In this document: one piece after another, positions 28,563 to 37,258 of the stretch | Numbering within the stretch: position 1 is the stretch's first letter | Layout of the letters: every line of letters begins with the position of its first letter | Assembly (NCBI RefSeq): GCF_000717025.1 | Contig: NZ_JNXG01000005.1 | Span: forward strand, 248,001-312,000 | DNA: 64,000 bases | Reading direction: 5' to 3' | From: Streptomyces atroolivaceus | Lineage (GTDB): Bacteria; Actinomycetota; Actinomycetes; Streptomycetales; Streptomycetaceae | Made by a program: the position numbers and the translations under genes | The notes under the pieces: generated by a model | Told to the model about the DNA's origin: nothing | The model's database searches: none | The model's input: the letters and a program-made list of their open reading frames with translations, nothing else

Positions 28563-29960
28563 ATGGCAGCTTCGGCGGATCCAAGGACCACGCAACGCAT
28601 CGTCATCGAGAACTGTGCGATCGCCACCGTCGACGCCCACGACACCGAGTACGCCTCGGGGTACGTCGTCGTGGCGGACAACCGCATCGAGTCCGTCGGC
28701 GCCGGCAAGGCCCCGGAGGGCCTCGGAGGCGTCGTACGGCGCATCGACGGCACCGGGCACCTGGTCACGCCCGGCCTCGTCAACACCCACCACCACTTCT
28801 ACCAGTGGATCACCCGGGGCCTGGCGACCGACCACAACCTCTTCGACTGGCTGGTCGCGCTGTACCCGACGTGGGCGCGCATCGACGAACCGATGGCCCG
28901 CGCGGCGGCACAGGGCTCGCTCGCGATGATGGCCCGCGGCGGGGTCACCACCGCCATGGACCACCACTACGTCTACCCCCGTGGTTCCGGCGACCTGTCC
29001 GGCGCGATCATCGGCGCCGCCCGCGACATGGGCGTACGCTTCACCCTCGCCCGCGGCTCCATGGACCGCAGCGAGAAGGACGGCGGACTGCCGCCGGACT
29101 TCGCGGTGGAAACCCTCGACGGAGCACTCGCCGCCACCGAGGCGGCCATCGACGAACACCACGACACCTCGTTCGGCGCGATGACACAGATCGCGGTCGC
29201 GCCCTGCTCGCCCTTCTCCGTCTCCACCGAACTGATGCGACAGGGAGCCGAGTTGGCCCGCCGTCGCGGCGTGCGCCTGCACACGCACGGTTCGGAGACC
29301 GTCGAGGAGGAGCAGTTCTGCAAGGAACTGTTCGGGATGGGTCCGACGGACTACTTCGAGTCGACCGGCTGGCTCGGCGACGACGTGTGGATGGCGCACT
29401 GCGTCCACATGAACGACTCGGACATCGCCGCCTTCGCCCGCACCGGCACCGGCGTCGCGCACTGTCCTTCCTCCAACGCCCGCCTCGCCGCGGGCATCGC
29501 CCGGGTCCCCGACATGCTGGCCGCCGGTGTCCCGGTCGGGCTCGGCGTCGACGGCACCGCGTCCAACGAGTCCGGTGAACTCCACACCGAACTGCGCAAC
29601 GCACTCCTCATCAACCGCCTCGGCGCCCACCGTGAGAAGGCCCTCGACGCGCGCCAGGCGCTGCGCCTGGGCACCTACGGCGGTGCGCAAGTCCTCGGCC
29701 GGGCCGCGGAGATCGGCTCCCTGGAACCGGGGAAGCTCGCCGACCTCGTGCTGTGGAAGCTGGACACCCTGGCCCACGCCTCCATCGCGGACCCCGTGAC
29801 CGCCCTGGTCTTCGGTGCCGCGGCCCCCGTCACCCTCTCCCTCGTCAACGGCAGAACCGTCGTCGAGGACAACCACCTCACCACCGTGGACGAGGACGCC
29901 GTCGCCCGCGCGACCCGCGACGAGGCCAGGCGACTGGCACAGATCGCCGCCGGAGCCTGA
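28563..29960 (+). CDS. 8-oxoguanine deaminase-like amidohydrolase
   Basis: This 465-residue metal-dependent amidohydrolase belongs to the TrzA/AtzB-like group. The segment TPGLVNTHHHFYQWITRGLA then FDWLVALYPTWARIDE closely matches Pseudomonas 8-oxoguanine deaminase as I remember it. Other ligands are GVRLHTHGSETVEEE (His), MAHCVHMNDSDIAAF (His) and GLGVDGTASNESGE (Asp). Deamination of 8-oxoguanine yields urate, which fits its place between two purine permeases in a urate cluster. Guanine deaminase (to xanthine) is the alternative. The ATG at 28563 has GAGGGAAG upstream. Confidence 0.87.
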   Translation: MAASADPRTTQRIVIENCAIATVDAHDTEYASGYVVVADNRIESVGAGKAPEGLGGVVRRIDGTGHLVTPGLVNTHHHFYQWITRGLATDHNLFDWLVALYPTWARIDEPMARAAAQGSLAMMARGGVTTAMDHHYVYPRGSGDLSGAIIGAARDMGVRFTLARGSMDRSEKDGGLPPDFAVETLDGALAATEAAIDEHHDTSFGAMTQIAVAPCSPFSVSTELMRQGAELARRRGVRLHTHGSETVEEEQFCKELFGMGPTDYFESTGWLGDDVWMAHCVHMNDSDIAAFARTGTGVAHCPSSNARLAAGIARVPDMLAAGVPVGLGVDGTASNESGELHTELRNALLINRLGAHREKALDARQALRLGTYGGAQVLGRAAEIGSLEPGKLADLVLWKLDTLAHASIADPVTALVFGAAAPVTLSLVNGRTVVEDNHLTTVDEDAVARATRDEARRLAQIAAGA

Positions 29961-30022
29961 TGCTCCGCACCCCCTGACAGGCCGGCCGCCGTGGACCCGA
30001 GAGGTTCACGGCAGCCTGTGCC

Positions 30023-30049
30023 GGTGCGCGTACGTCCCGTACGCGCACC
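30023..30049 (+). terminator. Terminator after the deaminase gene
   Basis: GGTGCGCGTACG, loop TCC and CGTACGCGCACC form a perfect 12-bp stem 62 bases after the stop. The same stem sequence recurs after the next permease gene. The rest of the 204-bp gap shows nothing clear. Confidence 0.75.
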
Positions 30050-30164
30050 CGCCCAGGTGAGCTCCGAGCTGCCCGCACCAGCTGCACGACCTGCACCAAC
30101 GCACCACTCAGCACCACCTCCCTGACACCCACGTCGCCCGACGTGTACCCGACCGGAGGAAGCC

Positions 30165-31646
30165 GTGGCAGCTACGCCCAGGTTTCGTAAGAACGCAGTC
30201 GATGGAAACGCAGTCGAAGGAAATGCGGGAGAAGGACGCGCGGAGGAGGAACGCGCGGCCGGCGGCCCGGACCGGACACACCCGGTCGACGAGAGGCTTC
30301 CGCCCCTGAGGATGTTCACCAGCGGCCTCCAGCATGTGGCCGCCATGTACGCGGGTGTGGTGGCCCCGCCCATGATCCTGGGGCCCGCCGTGGGTCTCAG
30401 CGCCAAGGAGACCGCCTTCCTCATGGGGGCGAGCCTCTTCACCGCGGGGATAGCAACCCTGCTCCAGACCCTCGGCTTCTGGCGCATAGGCGCCCGGCTG
30501 CCGTTCGTCAACGGCGTCTCGTTCGCCGGCGTGACCCCGATGATCGCGATAGGCAAGGACCGTGGCCACGAAGGCATAGCCGTCATCTTCGGCGCGATCA
30601 TCGTCGCCGGTCTCATCGGCTTCGTCCTCGCCCCGTACTTCTGCAAACTGGTGCGGTTCTTCCCGCCCGTCGTCACCGGCACCGTCATCACGCTGATCGG
30701 TGTCTCGCTGCTGCCGGTGGCCTTCAACTGGTCGCAGGGCGGCAACGCGACCGCCGACGACTACGGCTCGATGACCAACATCACGATGGCCGCCGTCACC
30801 CTCGTGATCGTGCTGGCCCTGCGCAAGCTGCTGCGGGGCTTCCTCCAGCAGATCGCGATCCTGCTCGGCCTCGTCATCGGCACCCTGATCGCGATCCCCG
30901 CCGGCATCACCGACTTCGGGGCCCTGGGCGACGCCGACCTCGTCGGCTTCCCGGCACCCTTCTATTTCGGCGCACCGCAGTTCGAGATCGCCGCCATCAT
31001 CTCGATGTGCATCGTGATGCTGGTCTGTATGACCGAGTCCACCGCCGACATGCTGGCCCTCGGCAAGATCGTCGGCCGCCCGGCGGACGAGCGGACCATC
31101 GAGGGCGGACTGCGCGCCGACACCCTGGGCAGCGCGATCAGCCCGCTCTTCAACGGCTTCATGTGCAGCGCCTTCGCCCAGAACATCGGGCTGGTCGCCA
31201 TGACCAAGGTCCGCAGCCGGTTCGTCGTGGCCGCCGGCGGACTCATCCTGGTGCTGCTCGGGCTGATCCCCGTGGCAGCGTCCGTCATCGCCCTCGTACC
31301 GCTTCCGGTCCTCGGCGGCGCGGGGATCGTGCTCTTCGGGTCGGTGGCCGCGAGCGGCGTCCAGACGCTGGCCACCGCCGCCCTGGAGAAGGGCGAGAAC
31401 GCCCTGATCGTCGCGGCGGCCGTCGGTGTCGGCCTCATACCGATCGCCGCGCCGGGTTTCTACCACGCCTTCCCCGAGGACCTGCTCGTCGTCCTGGACT
31501 CGGGCATCTCCACCGGCTGTGTGGTGGCGATCGTGCTGAACCTGGCCTTCAACCACTGGGGCCGGACACCGGACGCGGATCCGGAGACGGAAGCCGCGGA
31601 GAGCGAACAGCCGAAGGACCCGATGGCCGTGCCGGTGGCCCACTGA
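30165..31646 (+). CDS. Second NCS2-family purine permease
   Basis: This 493-residue paralogue of the permease at 27117 shares the same architecture: GLQHVAAMYAGVVAPPMILG, RLPFVNGVSFAGVTPMIAIG, VCMTESTADMLALGKIVGRP and the signature FAQNIGLVAMTKVRSRFVVA. It has a longer acidic/basic N-terminal tail (about 45 residues) and an acidic C-terminus. The GTG start follows GGAGGA. It is flanked by two terminators with the same stem, so it is likely a separate transcript. The specificity may differ (urate, xanthine, guanine or another purine). Confidence 0.92.
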   Translation: MAATPRFRKNAVDGNAVEGNAGEGRAEEERAAGGPDRTHPVDERLPPLRMFTSGLQHVAAMYAGVVAPPMILGPAVGLSAKETAFLMGASLFTAGIATLLQTLGFWRIGARLPFVNGVSFAGVTPMIAIGKDRGHEGIAVIFGAIIVAGLIGFVLAPYFCKLVRFFPPVVTGTVITLIGVSLLPVAFNWSQGGNATADDYGSMTNITMAAVTLVIVLALRKLLRGFLQQIAILLGLVIGTLIAIPAGITDFGALGDADLVGFPAPFYFGAPQFEIAAIISMCIVMLVCMTESTADMLALGKIVGRPADERTIEGGLRADTLGSAISPLFNGFMCSAFAQNIGLVAMTKVRSRFVVAAGGLILVLLGLIPVAASVIALVPLPVLGGAGIVLFGSVAASGVQTLATAALEKGENALIVAAAVGVGLIPIAAPGFYHAFPEDLLVVLDSGISTGCVVAIVLNLAFNHWGRTPDADPETEAAESEQPKDPMAVPVAH

Positions 31647-31652
31647 ACCGGG

Positions 31653-31691
31653 GGTGCGCGTACGGCTCCTCGGCGGGGCCGTACGCGCACC
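31653..31691. terminator. Terminator after the second permease
   Basis: GGTGCGCGTACGGC (31653-31666), an 11-base loop and GCCGTACGCGCACC (31678-31691) give a perfect 14-bp stem. It lies between the permease and the convergent chitosanase gene and can serve both. Confidence 0.8.
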
Positions 31692-31705
31692 GGGTGCGGG
31701 TGGCG

Positions 31706-32572
31706 TCAGCCGATGTGGAAGCTGTCGCCGTAGACCTGCCAGTCCAGCGGCGGGTCCAGATCCAGATTGCCGTCACGGAGGAACACCCGCTGGGCCGTGT
31801 CCACCCTGCTGGTGTCCGAATGGGCCTCCTCCTGCTTCATCGCCCAGACCCGCGCGTCCAGGAAGGCGTCGAGGTAGGCCACCTCGTCGCCACCCTGCGA
31901 CGGCGGGCTCGCCTGCGCCAGTGCCATCTGGCGGATCGCACCGAAACTCGTACGGTCGCCGCCGCCGCCGTGCATCACGATGGCGTCGTAGTACGCGAAC
32001 TGACCCAGGGTGCCGAGACCGTCGGCCTTGCCCTGGCGCACGGCCGGGTCGAAGTACACCCGGTCGCGCTCGTCGTTCTGCGCCTGCTCGAACGCGGGGT
32101 CCGAGGCGGCCTCGGCCCAGTGACCGGTGAAGCCGGGGTCGAGCCCCTCGTGCGAGTCGGTTCCGTCCACCTCCCGCAGGGCGGGCAGGTAGGACGCCAG
32201 GACGTTGCCCGGCTGCCGCTCGGTGTACAGCTCCACCAGATCGAGCATGTCTCCGGTGCCGGAGCAGAATCCGATGATGCCGGCGGTGTAGCCGCGGCCG
32301 TCGCCGATGTCCTCGATGTACCCGTACTGGGCCTTCCAGTCGAGCGTGGAGTTCTCCGCGCTCGACACCAGCTGCATGGCGATGTCCTTCTTCGCGGGGT
32401 CGTCGAGACCGGTCGCTGCTGCCTCCAGGTGTGCGGCCGGCGGCGTGGGGGCGCCGGGGTGGGCGGTGGCCGGGATCGCCGTCAGGCTCAGGCCGAGGGC
32501 CAGCACGGCGATTCCGGCGGTGCGGGTGAACCGGGTGGTGCGACGTGAGGTGCTGTTGTGGGGGTGATGCAC
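31706..32572 (-). CDS. Secreted chitosanase, GH46
   Basis: The 288-residue protein has a signal peptide (RTAGIAVLALGLSLTAIPATA, cut after ATA-H about residue 38) and a GH46 domain. The domain begins AAATGLDDPAKKDIAMQLVS and includes SAENSTLDWKAQYGYIEDIG with the catalytic Glu, and DGRGYTAGIIGFCSGTGDML with the catalytic Asp. It hydrolyses chitosan outside the cell. A perfect palindrome upstream matches the kind of operator bound by the chitosanase repressor CsnR. Its close paralogue lies directly upstream on the same strand. Confidence 0.94.
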   Translation of the reverse strand: MHHPHNSTSRRTTRFTRTAGIAVLALGLSLTAIPATAHPGAPTPPAAHLEAAATGLDDPAKKDIAMQLVSSAENSTLDWKAQYGYIEDIGDGRGYTAGIIGFCSGTGDMLDLVELYTERQPGNVLASYLPALREVDGTDSHEGLDPGFTGHWAEAASDPAFEQAQNDERDRVYFDPAVRQGKADGLGTLGQFAYYDAIVMHGGGGDRTSFGAIRQMALAQASPPSQGGDEVAYLDAFLDARVWAMKQEEAHSDTSRVDTAQRVFLRDGNLDLDPPLDWQVYGDSFHIG

Positions 32573-32608
32573 CAGACCTCCAACAGGAGTTCGTCGAGCC
32601 TGTTCTGT

Positions 32609-32623
32609 TAGGAAACTTTCCTA
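32609..32623 (-). promoter_or_regulatory. TAGGAAA-C-TTTCCTA operator before the secreted chitosanase
   Basis: This perfect 7-1-7 palindrome lies 37 bases upstream of the chitosanase ATG. Streptomyces chitosanase genes are known to be repressed by the ROK-family protein CsnR through a palindrome of this AGGAAA/TTTCCT type. No csnR gene is in the window. Confidence 0.7.
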
Positions 32624-32680
32624 CCAGAGCCCGCGGTGTGTGGTAACCCCTCGTGCACGTCCGGTCCGGAGTCCGGGAGC

Positions 32681-33478
32681 TCAGCCGATGCGGAAGCTCT
32701 CCCCGTAGACCTTCCACACCAGCGGGGTCTCCAGCTGGAGCTTCCCCTCGCGCACGAAGACGCGCTGGGCGGTCTCGACCCGGCTGGTGTCGCTGTGCGA
32801 GGGCTCCTTGCGGAGGGCGGCCACCCGGGCGTCCAGGAACGCGTCGAGATAGGTCTCCTCGTCACCGCCCTCGGACGGCGGCTCGGCCTCGGCGACGGCC
32901 TGGTCCCGTATCGTCCGGAAGCCCACGGTGCCCGCGGCGTCGGCGTAACCGTGCATCACGTAGGCGTCGTAGTAGATGAACTGCCCCAGCGCGCCGAGTC
33001 CGTCGGCCTCGGCACGCCCGACCGCCGGGTCGAAGTACGCCCGGTCGCGCTCGTCGTCCTGCGCCGACCGGAACACCGGGTCCGCGGCCGCCTCGGCCCA
33101 GGCCCCGGTGAACGCGTCCCCCAGCCCCGCGTGCGAGTCGCTGCCGTTCACCGCGCGCAGCGCCGGCAGGAAGCCCGCGAGCGCGTTGCCCGGGCGGTCC
33201 GCCGTGTAGCGCTCCACGACCTTCAGGAGGTCTCCGGTGCCGGAGCAGAATCCGATGATGCCGGCGGTGTAGCCGCGGCCATCGCCGATGTCCTCGACGT
33301 AGCCGTACTGCGCCTTCCAGTCCAGGGAGGAGTTCTCCGCGCTGGACACCAGCCGCATGGCGATGTCCTTCTTCGCCGGATCGTCGAGCCCCTTCTCGGA
33401 GGAGCCGGCACCGGACCCGGAGCAGCCGGTCAGGAGGAGGGCCGCGACGGCGGCGAGGGCGAGACGTCTGTGCTTCAC
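32681..33478 (-). CDS. Lipoprotein chitosanase, GH46
   Basis: The 265-residue paralogue of the neighbouring chitosanase begins at GTG 33478 with MKHRRLALAAVAALLLTGCS. This is a lipoprotein signal peptide with lipobox LLTGC, so the enzyme should be membrane-anchored. The catalytic region is kept: SAENSSLDWKAQYGYVEDIG and DGRGYTAGIIGFCSGTGDLL. The two mature enzymes align along their full length. No TAGGAAA palindrome is seen before this copy, so its control probably differs. It may trim chitosan fragments at the cell surface (inference). Confidence 0.9.
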   Translation of the reverse strand: MKHRRLALAAVAALLLTGCSGSGAGSSEKGLDDPAKKDIAMRLVSSAENSSLDWKAQYGYVEDIGDGRGYTAGIIGFCSGTGDLLKVVERYTADRPGNALAGFLPALRAVNGSDSHAGLGDAFTGAWAEAAADPVFRSAQDDERDRAYFDPAVGRAEADGLGALGQFIYYDAYVMHGYADAAGTVGFRTIRDQAVAEAEPPSEGGDEETYLDAFLDARVAALRKEPSHSDTSRVETAQRVFVREGKLQLETPLVWKVYGESFRIG

Positions 33479-33543
33479 GCGCCAAGCGTGCCAGGCCAGG
33501 GGGCCGGAGCCGGCCGGACCCCGGCGCCTGTAGCGTTCGGCAT

Positions 33544-34227
33544 ATGGAAGATCAGTCTGTTGTGGACGTCGGCGATGTACGCCTGGCCTACCGGACCTGG
33601 GGCGACCCCTTCGGTTCGCCCGTCGTCCTCTTGCACGGCCTCGGCGGCTCGTCCCTGAGCTGGGAGGCGGTGGGCGCCCTGCTCGGAGAGGAGTGGCGGG
33701 TGTACGCCATCGATCTGCGAGGGCACGGCGAGAGCGACTGGCCCGACGAGTACGCCTTCGAGCAGATGCGGGACGACGTCCTGGAGTTCCTCGACGCCTG
33801 CGAGCTCGACCGGGTGGGCCTCGTCGGCCACTCGATGGGCGGAGTGGCCGCCTATCTGCTCGCCGAGGAGCACGCGGACCGGGTGGAGCGGCTGGTGCTG
33901 ATCGAGACCCCGCCGCCGTTCCCGGGGCAGCCGGCCGACGACAGCATCCCGCCGGGCCCGGTGGACTACGACGAGAACGTCCTGGCGGCCGTCCGGGCCC
34001 AGATCGCCGAGCCGGATCCGCACTGGGAGGAGGAGCTGGGCCAGATCGTGGCTCCGACGCTGATGATCGCGGGAGGCCCGGAGAGCAGCATGCCGCAGGG
34101 CAGACTGGCCGACATGGCCTCACTCATCCCCGACTGCAGGCTGATCACCCTGGGGGGTGGTCACCAGGTGCACAAGAAGCACGCCGACCAGGTGGCCCAG
34201 CAGATCACGGAGTTCTTCACCAGCTGA
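33544..34227 (+). CDS. Alpha/beta hydrolase
   Basis: The 227-residue hydrolase has the oxyanion motif LLHGLGGSSLSWEAV, IDLRGHGESDWP, the nucleophile elbow LVGHSMGGVAAYL (Ser about residue 99) and a late GGGHQVHKKH, with the His likely the catalytic one. The acid is probably Asp or Glu after PTLMIAGGPES. It is short because the cap domain is small. It diverges from the lipoprotein chitosanase across 65 bp. The substrate is unknown. Confidence 0.85.
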   Translation: MEDQSVVDVGDVRLAYRTWGDPFGSPVVLLHGLGGSSLSWEAVGALLGEEWRVYAIDLRGHGESDWPDEYAFEQMRDDVLEFLDACELDRVGLVGHSMGGVAAYLLAEEHADRVERLVLIETPPPFPGQPADDSIPPGPVDYDENVLAAVRAQIAEPDPHWEEELGQIVAPTLMIAGGPESSMPQGRLADMASLIPDCRLITLGGGHQVHKKHADQVAQQITEFFTS

Positions 34228-34279
34228 GGAGCCGCCGGCGCACTCGGCGCTGTCAGTGCCGAGTGCCATGATCCACCGC

Positions 34280-36421
34280 ATGGATCTCAGCCGCTTCCTC
34301 GCCGAAGTCGACGCACACCCGTGGGCCGGCCTCACGCACGCCTACGGCAGCGCCGCCGATGTGCCCGACTGCCTGCGGAGGCTGGCGGGTGACGACGACG
34401 AGGCGGCGGCGGAAGCACTCTCCGACCTGTACGGCAGCATCCTGCACCAGGGCTCGGTGTACGAGGCCACCGCCCACGCCGTGCCCTGCCTCGCGCGGAT
34501 CGCCGGTGCCGGGATCCGCACGGCGGACGTGCTGGCACTGCTCGGGGGCATAGCGGAGAACGGAGCGGACGACGGCGACAGCGACGAGGCCGCCGCCCGC
34601 CGCGCCGTGACCGCCGAACTGCCCCTGCTGCTGGCGTCGGTGGGGGCCGAGGACAGCGGCGTACGGCAGGCGGCGGCCTGGGCCGCCGCCATGACCGGCG
34701 CGACGGCCGAGGCGTACGGGGTGCTCCGTGAGCGCTTCGCGGTGGAGAGCGATCCGCAGGTCCTGGCCGACCTGCTCTGCGGTCTGGTCCACCTGGACCC
34801 GGCGGGCACGGCCGCCCTGGCAGCGGGGGCCATCGGGCCCGACAGGCCTGCCGAGGTGCGTATCGCCGCACTGCTGGGTTGCGTGGACGCGGGGGCGGAG
34901 TGGGGCCGGGAGCACCACGACGCCATGCTCGCGCTGCTGCCCGCCGACGACCTCGTCGCCGGCCGCATGGACCTCGACCGCAACGAGCCCCTCCAGTACG
35001 TCGTGTCGTCCCTGCTGCTCCGGGACACGCCGGCGGATCGCGACGGCGCGTACGAACTGCTGGGCGCCGCGCTGCGCGGTGGACGGCCGGGGGTGCTCGC
35101 CGAAGCCGTCTGGGCGGCGGAGTCCGCCGTGCAGGTCTCCCGCAGCGCACGGCGGCGGCTCGCGGATCCGCTGTGCGACGCGGTCCGCCGGGACCCGTCG
35201 GTCACGGGCGAGGTGCTGCCCCTGCTCCGGCTGCTCGGCGGACACGCGGCCCCCGCCGGCGCCGTGCTGGCGGAACTCGCCGCGCGGGACGACGAACGGG
35301 CGGACAGGGCACTCGCCGCGCTGGTCGACGTGGACGCGGCGCGGGCCGTACCGCTCCTGGCCCGCGACCTGGCGAGGAGGCCCCAGGCGCTCGACGCGGC
35401 GTGCGGAGGCCTGCTCGGCTCACCCCGTGTCCCGTGCGACGCCGCCCTGCTCACGGCGGTGCGTGCCAGGCTCGCCGACCCGGGCGCGCTCAGCGGACAG
35501 GAGCCCTTCCGCTACGCGGCTCTGCTCGAGGCCTGGGGGAGCCGCGCGTCCTGCGCCCTGCCCGAAGTGCTGGGTGCGCTCGGGACGTTCCCCCAGCAGA
35601 TGGCGAGGGCGGTCGCCGCGGTCTGCGACCCGGCCGACCTGGCCGTCGCGGGCGGGGCGCTGCGCCGGGAGGCGCGTTCGGGACAGCGGGAAGGGAGGCT
35701 CGGTGTGGCGAGGGCCCTGTACGAGCTCACCGGCGATGCCGGGCCCTTGCTGACCGTGCTCGCGGAAGGACTGGCGGACGGCGGCGCGCACCGGACGCGT
35801 GAGGCGGCGTCGGTCGCCGCCGGCCTGGGCACGCACGCGACAGGACTGCTGCCCGCGCTCCGGGCAGCGGTGAGCGACCCCGCCGCGGACCGCACCGTCC
35901 CGGACCTGGACGCCGACGTCGCCGTAGCGGAGGCGCTGTGGCGGATCGGGGGCCGCGCGGAGGAAGCCGTGCCCCTGCTGCGCGGGGCGCTGGATGAGAC
36001 CGGGCTGAGCTGGATGCGATGGACGGTGGCCAGGGCCGCGCGCGTCGCCGGACTCCTGGCCGGTGAGGGCCGGCCGCTCACCGACGCCCTGCGGCGGCTG
36101 CTGCCGGATCCGCTCCAGACCCCGGCCGCCGTCCTCGCCCTGCGTGCCGTCGCCCCGGAGGTGCTGGACGCGGCTGCGGTGGCGGGGATGCTGCTGGACT
36201 CGGTGGAGCAGGACGCGGACCCGTTCACGGCGCTGGACGCGCTCCAGGAGCTCGGTCCCACCGCGATGACCGGCGGACACCGCCGTCGGCTGACGGGGCT
36301 GGCCGAGCGGGATGTGCGGGTGACCTCCTCCAGCGCGGACACGGCTACGGCACCCGCCGACGAACGGTTCCAGACGCGGGCGCGGGAGGTGCTGCGGGCG
36401 CTCCGTGAGCCGGATGCCTGA
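34280..36421 (+). CDS. HEAT-repeat protein
   Basis: The product is about 713 residues of repeated Ala/Leu-rich helix pairs, for example VRQAAAWAAAMTGATAEAYG, VRIAALLGCVDAGAEWGREH and AVPLLARDLARRPQALDAAC, typical of HEAT/ARM solenoids used for protein binding. The N-terminus MDLSRFLAEVDAHPWAGLTH begins cleanly at ATG 34280. ATG 34268 (MIHR) is an alternative. There is no signal or membrane segment. It may be an immunity-like or scaffold protein, and I cannot assign a partner. Confidence 0.75.
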   Translation: MDLSRFLAEVDAHPWAGLTHAYGSAADVPDCLRRLAGDDDEAAAEALSDLYGSILHQGSVYEATAHAVPCLARIAGAGIRTADVLALLGGIAENGADDGDSDEAAARRAVTAELPLLLASVGAEDSGVRQAAAWAAAMTGATAEAYGVLRERFAVESDPQVLADLLCGLVHLDPAGTAALAAGAIGPDRPAEVRIAALLGCVDAGAEWGREHHDAMLALLPADDLVAGRMDLDRNEPLQYVVSSLLLRDTPADRDGAYELLGAALRGGRPGVLAEAVWAAESAVQVSRSARRRLADPLCDAVRRDPSVTGEVLPLLRLLGGHAAPAGAVLAELAARDDERADRALAALVDVDAARAVPLLARDLARRPQALDAACGGLLGSPRVPCDAALLTAVRARLADPGALSGQEPFRYAALLEAWGSRASCALPEVLGALGTFPQQMARAVAAVCDPADLAVAGGALRREARSGQREGRLGVARALYELTGDAGPLLTVLAEGLADGGAHRTREAASVAAGLGTHATGLLPALRAAVSDPAADRTVPDLDADVAVAEALWRIGGRAEEAVPLLRGALDETGLSWMRWTVARAARVAGLLAGEGRPLTDALRRLLPDPLQTPAAVLALRAVAPEVLDAAAVAGMLLDSVEQDADPFTALDALQELGPTAMTGGHRRRLTGLAERDVRVTSSSADTATAPADERFQTRAREVLRALREPDA

Positions 36422-36516
36422 GAGCCGGCTGATCCGGGCCCCGCTCCCACGGGCCGACTCCGTGCCGGCGCGGCTCGGGTGGCCGCACCGCCCCGGTCCT
36501 TCGCCGACCGTGGCAG

Positions 36517-37125
36517 TCAGTCGCCCGGCTGCCAGTCGGGCCGGCGCCCGCTCAGCGCGATCACCCGGTCGGCGAGTGAGGCGTCGGCCGGGACGGGCAC
36601 CGGTGGGCCGAAGATCGCGTCGGGGCCGGACCTGTCGTCGCCCTGGGGCGCCAGCATCGCCTCCGACGCGCGCAGACTCGGCTCGTCCGCCCGGAACTCC
36701 TGGCCCGTCGACCTGGCCAGGTCCCAGCCGTGCACGACGAGCTCGTTCCGGACGACCATTCCGGCGACCTGGCCGGGCAGCTCCACCCCGCCCGCCTGAG
36801 TCATCCCCTCCAGCGCGGCCGGCGACCGCCAGGCGGCGACCAACTCGTCCAGCAGGGGCGGCATCGCCGACCGCCAGTCGGCGGGCAGCACCGGCAGGGC
36901 GGACGTCGGGGAGGTCCCGGTCGTCGGGCCGGACTTCTTGTGCGCGGCGTCGCGGAAGGCGGCGGTCAGCCCCAGCAGGTGCCCGAGCAACTCCCGTACC
37001 GAGTAGTCGGGACAGGGCGTCGGGCCGGTCAGCTGCCGGTCGTCGATGGAGGCGATGAGTTCACGGATCTGCCGCGCCGCGGGTTCGAGATCGATTCCGG
37101 GTGCGGTTTCGTTGTGCGTTTCCAT
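36517..37125 (-). CDS. TIGR03086-type DinB/maleylpyruvate-isomerase-like metal-binding protein
   Basis: The 202-residue protein has the family pattern: DDRQLTGPTPCPDYSVRELL (a cysteine and the PDY motif), then GHLLGLTAAF (first metal His), and NELVVHGWDLARSTG (second His region). The fold is a four-helix bundle that binds a metal and often mycothiol. The specific reaction is unknown. Two other DinB-fold proteins lie in this window at 43519 and 54146. Confidence 0.8.
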   Translation of the reverse strand: METHNETAPGIDLEPAARQIRELIASIDDRQLTGPTPCPDYSVRELLGHLLGLTAAFRDAAHKKSGPTTGTSPTSALPVLPADWRSAMPPLLDELVAAWRSPAALEGMTQAGGVELPGQVAGMVVRNELVVHGWDLARSTGQEFRADEPSLRASEAMLAPQGDDRSGPDAIFGPPVPVPADASLADRVIALSGRRPDWQPGD

Positions 37126-37221
37126 ACTCTTTCAGACCGCTTCCGGGCCCGGAACTCATCGCGGACATTGCGGAACGTTCCGATCCGCCCTCTTGTCGGC
37201 AGCCCCATCCGCATGGCATAT

Positions 37222-37233
37222 AGGTCTGGACCA
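37222..37233. promoter_or_regulatory. Chitinase-type / DasR-like operator AGGTCTGGACCA
   Basis: The 12 bases are the exact reverse complement of TGGTCCAGACCT, the element known from Streptomyces chitinase promoters and bound by DasR. The element lies 26-37 bases before the FN3 lipoprotein start, in its likely core promoter. Confidence 0.65.
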
Positions 37234-37258
37234 TTGCTGTCGGAGGGAAGGCATCACC

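Noticed and set aside
27162..29876. Very long antisense open frame (904 codons) over the permease and deaminase genes
   Set aside because: It is the mirror of strongly biased high-GC genes. Composition is His/Gly/Arg/Asp-rich without domains, and the plus-strand genes are certain.
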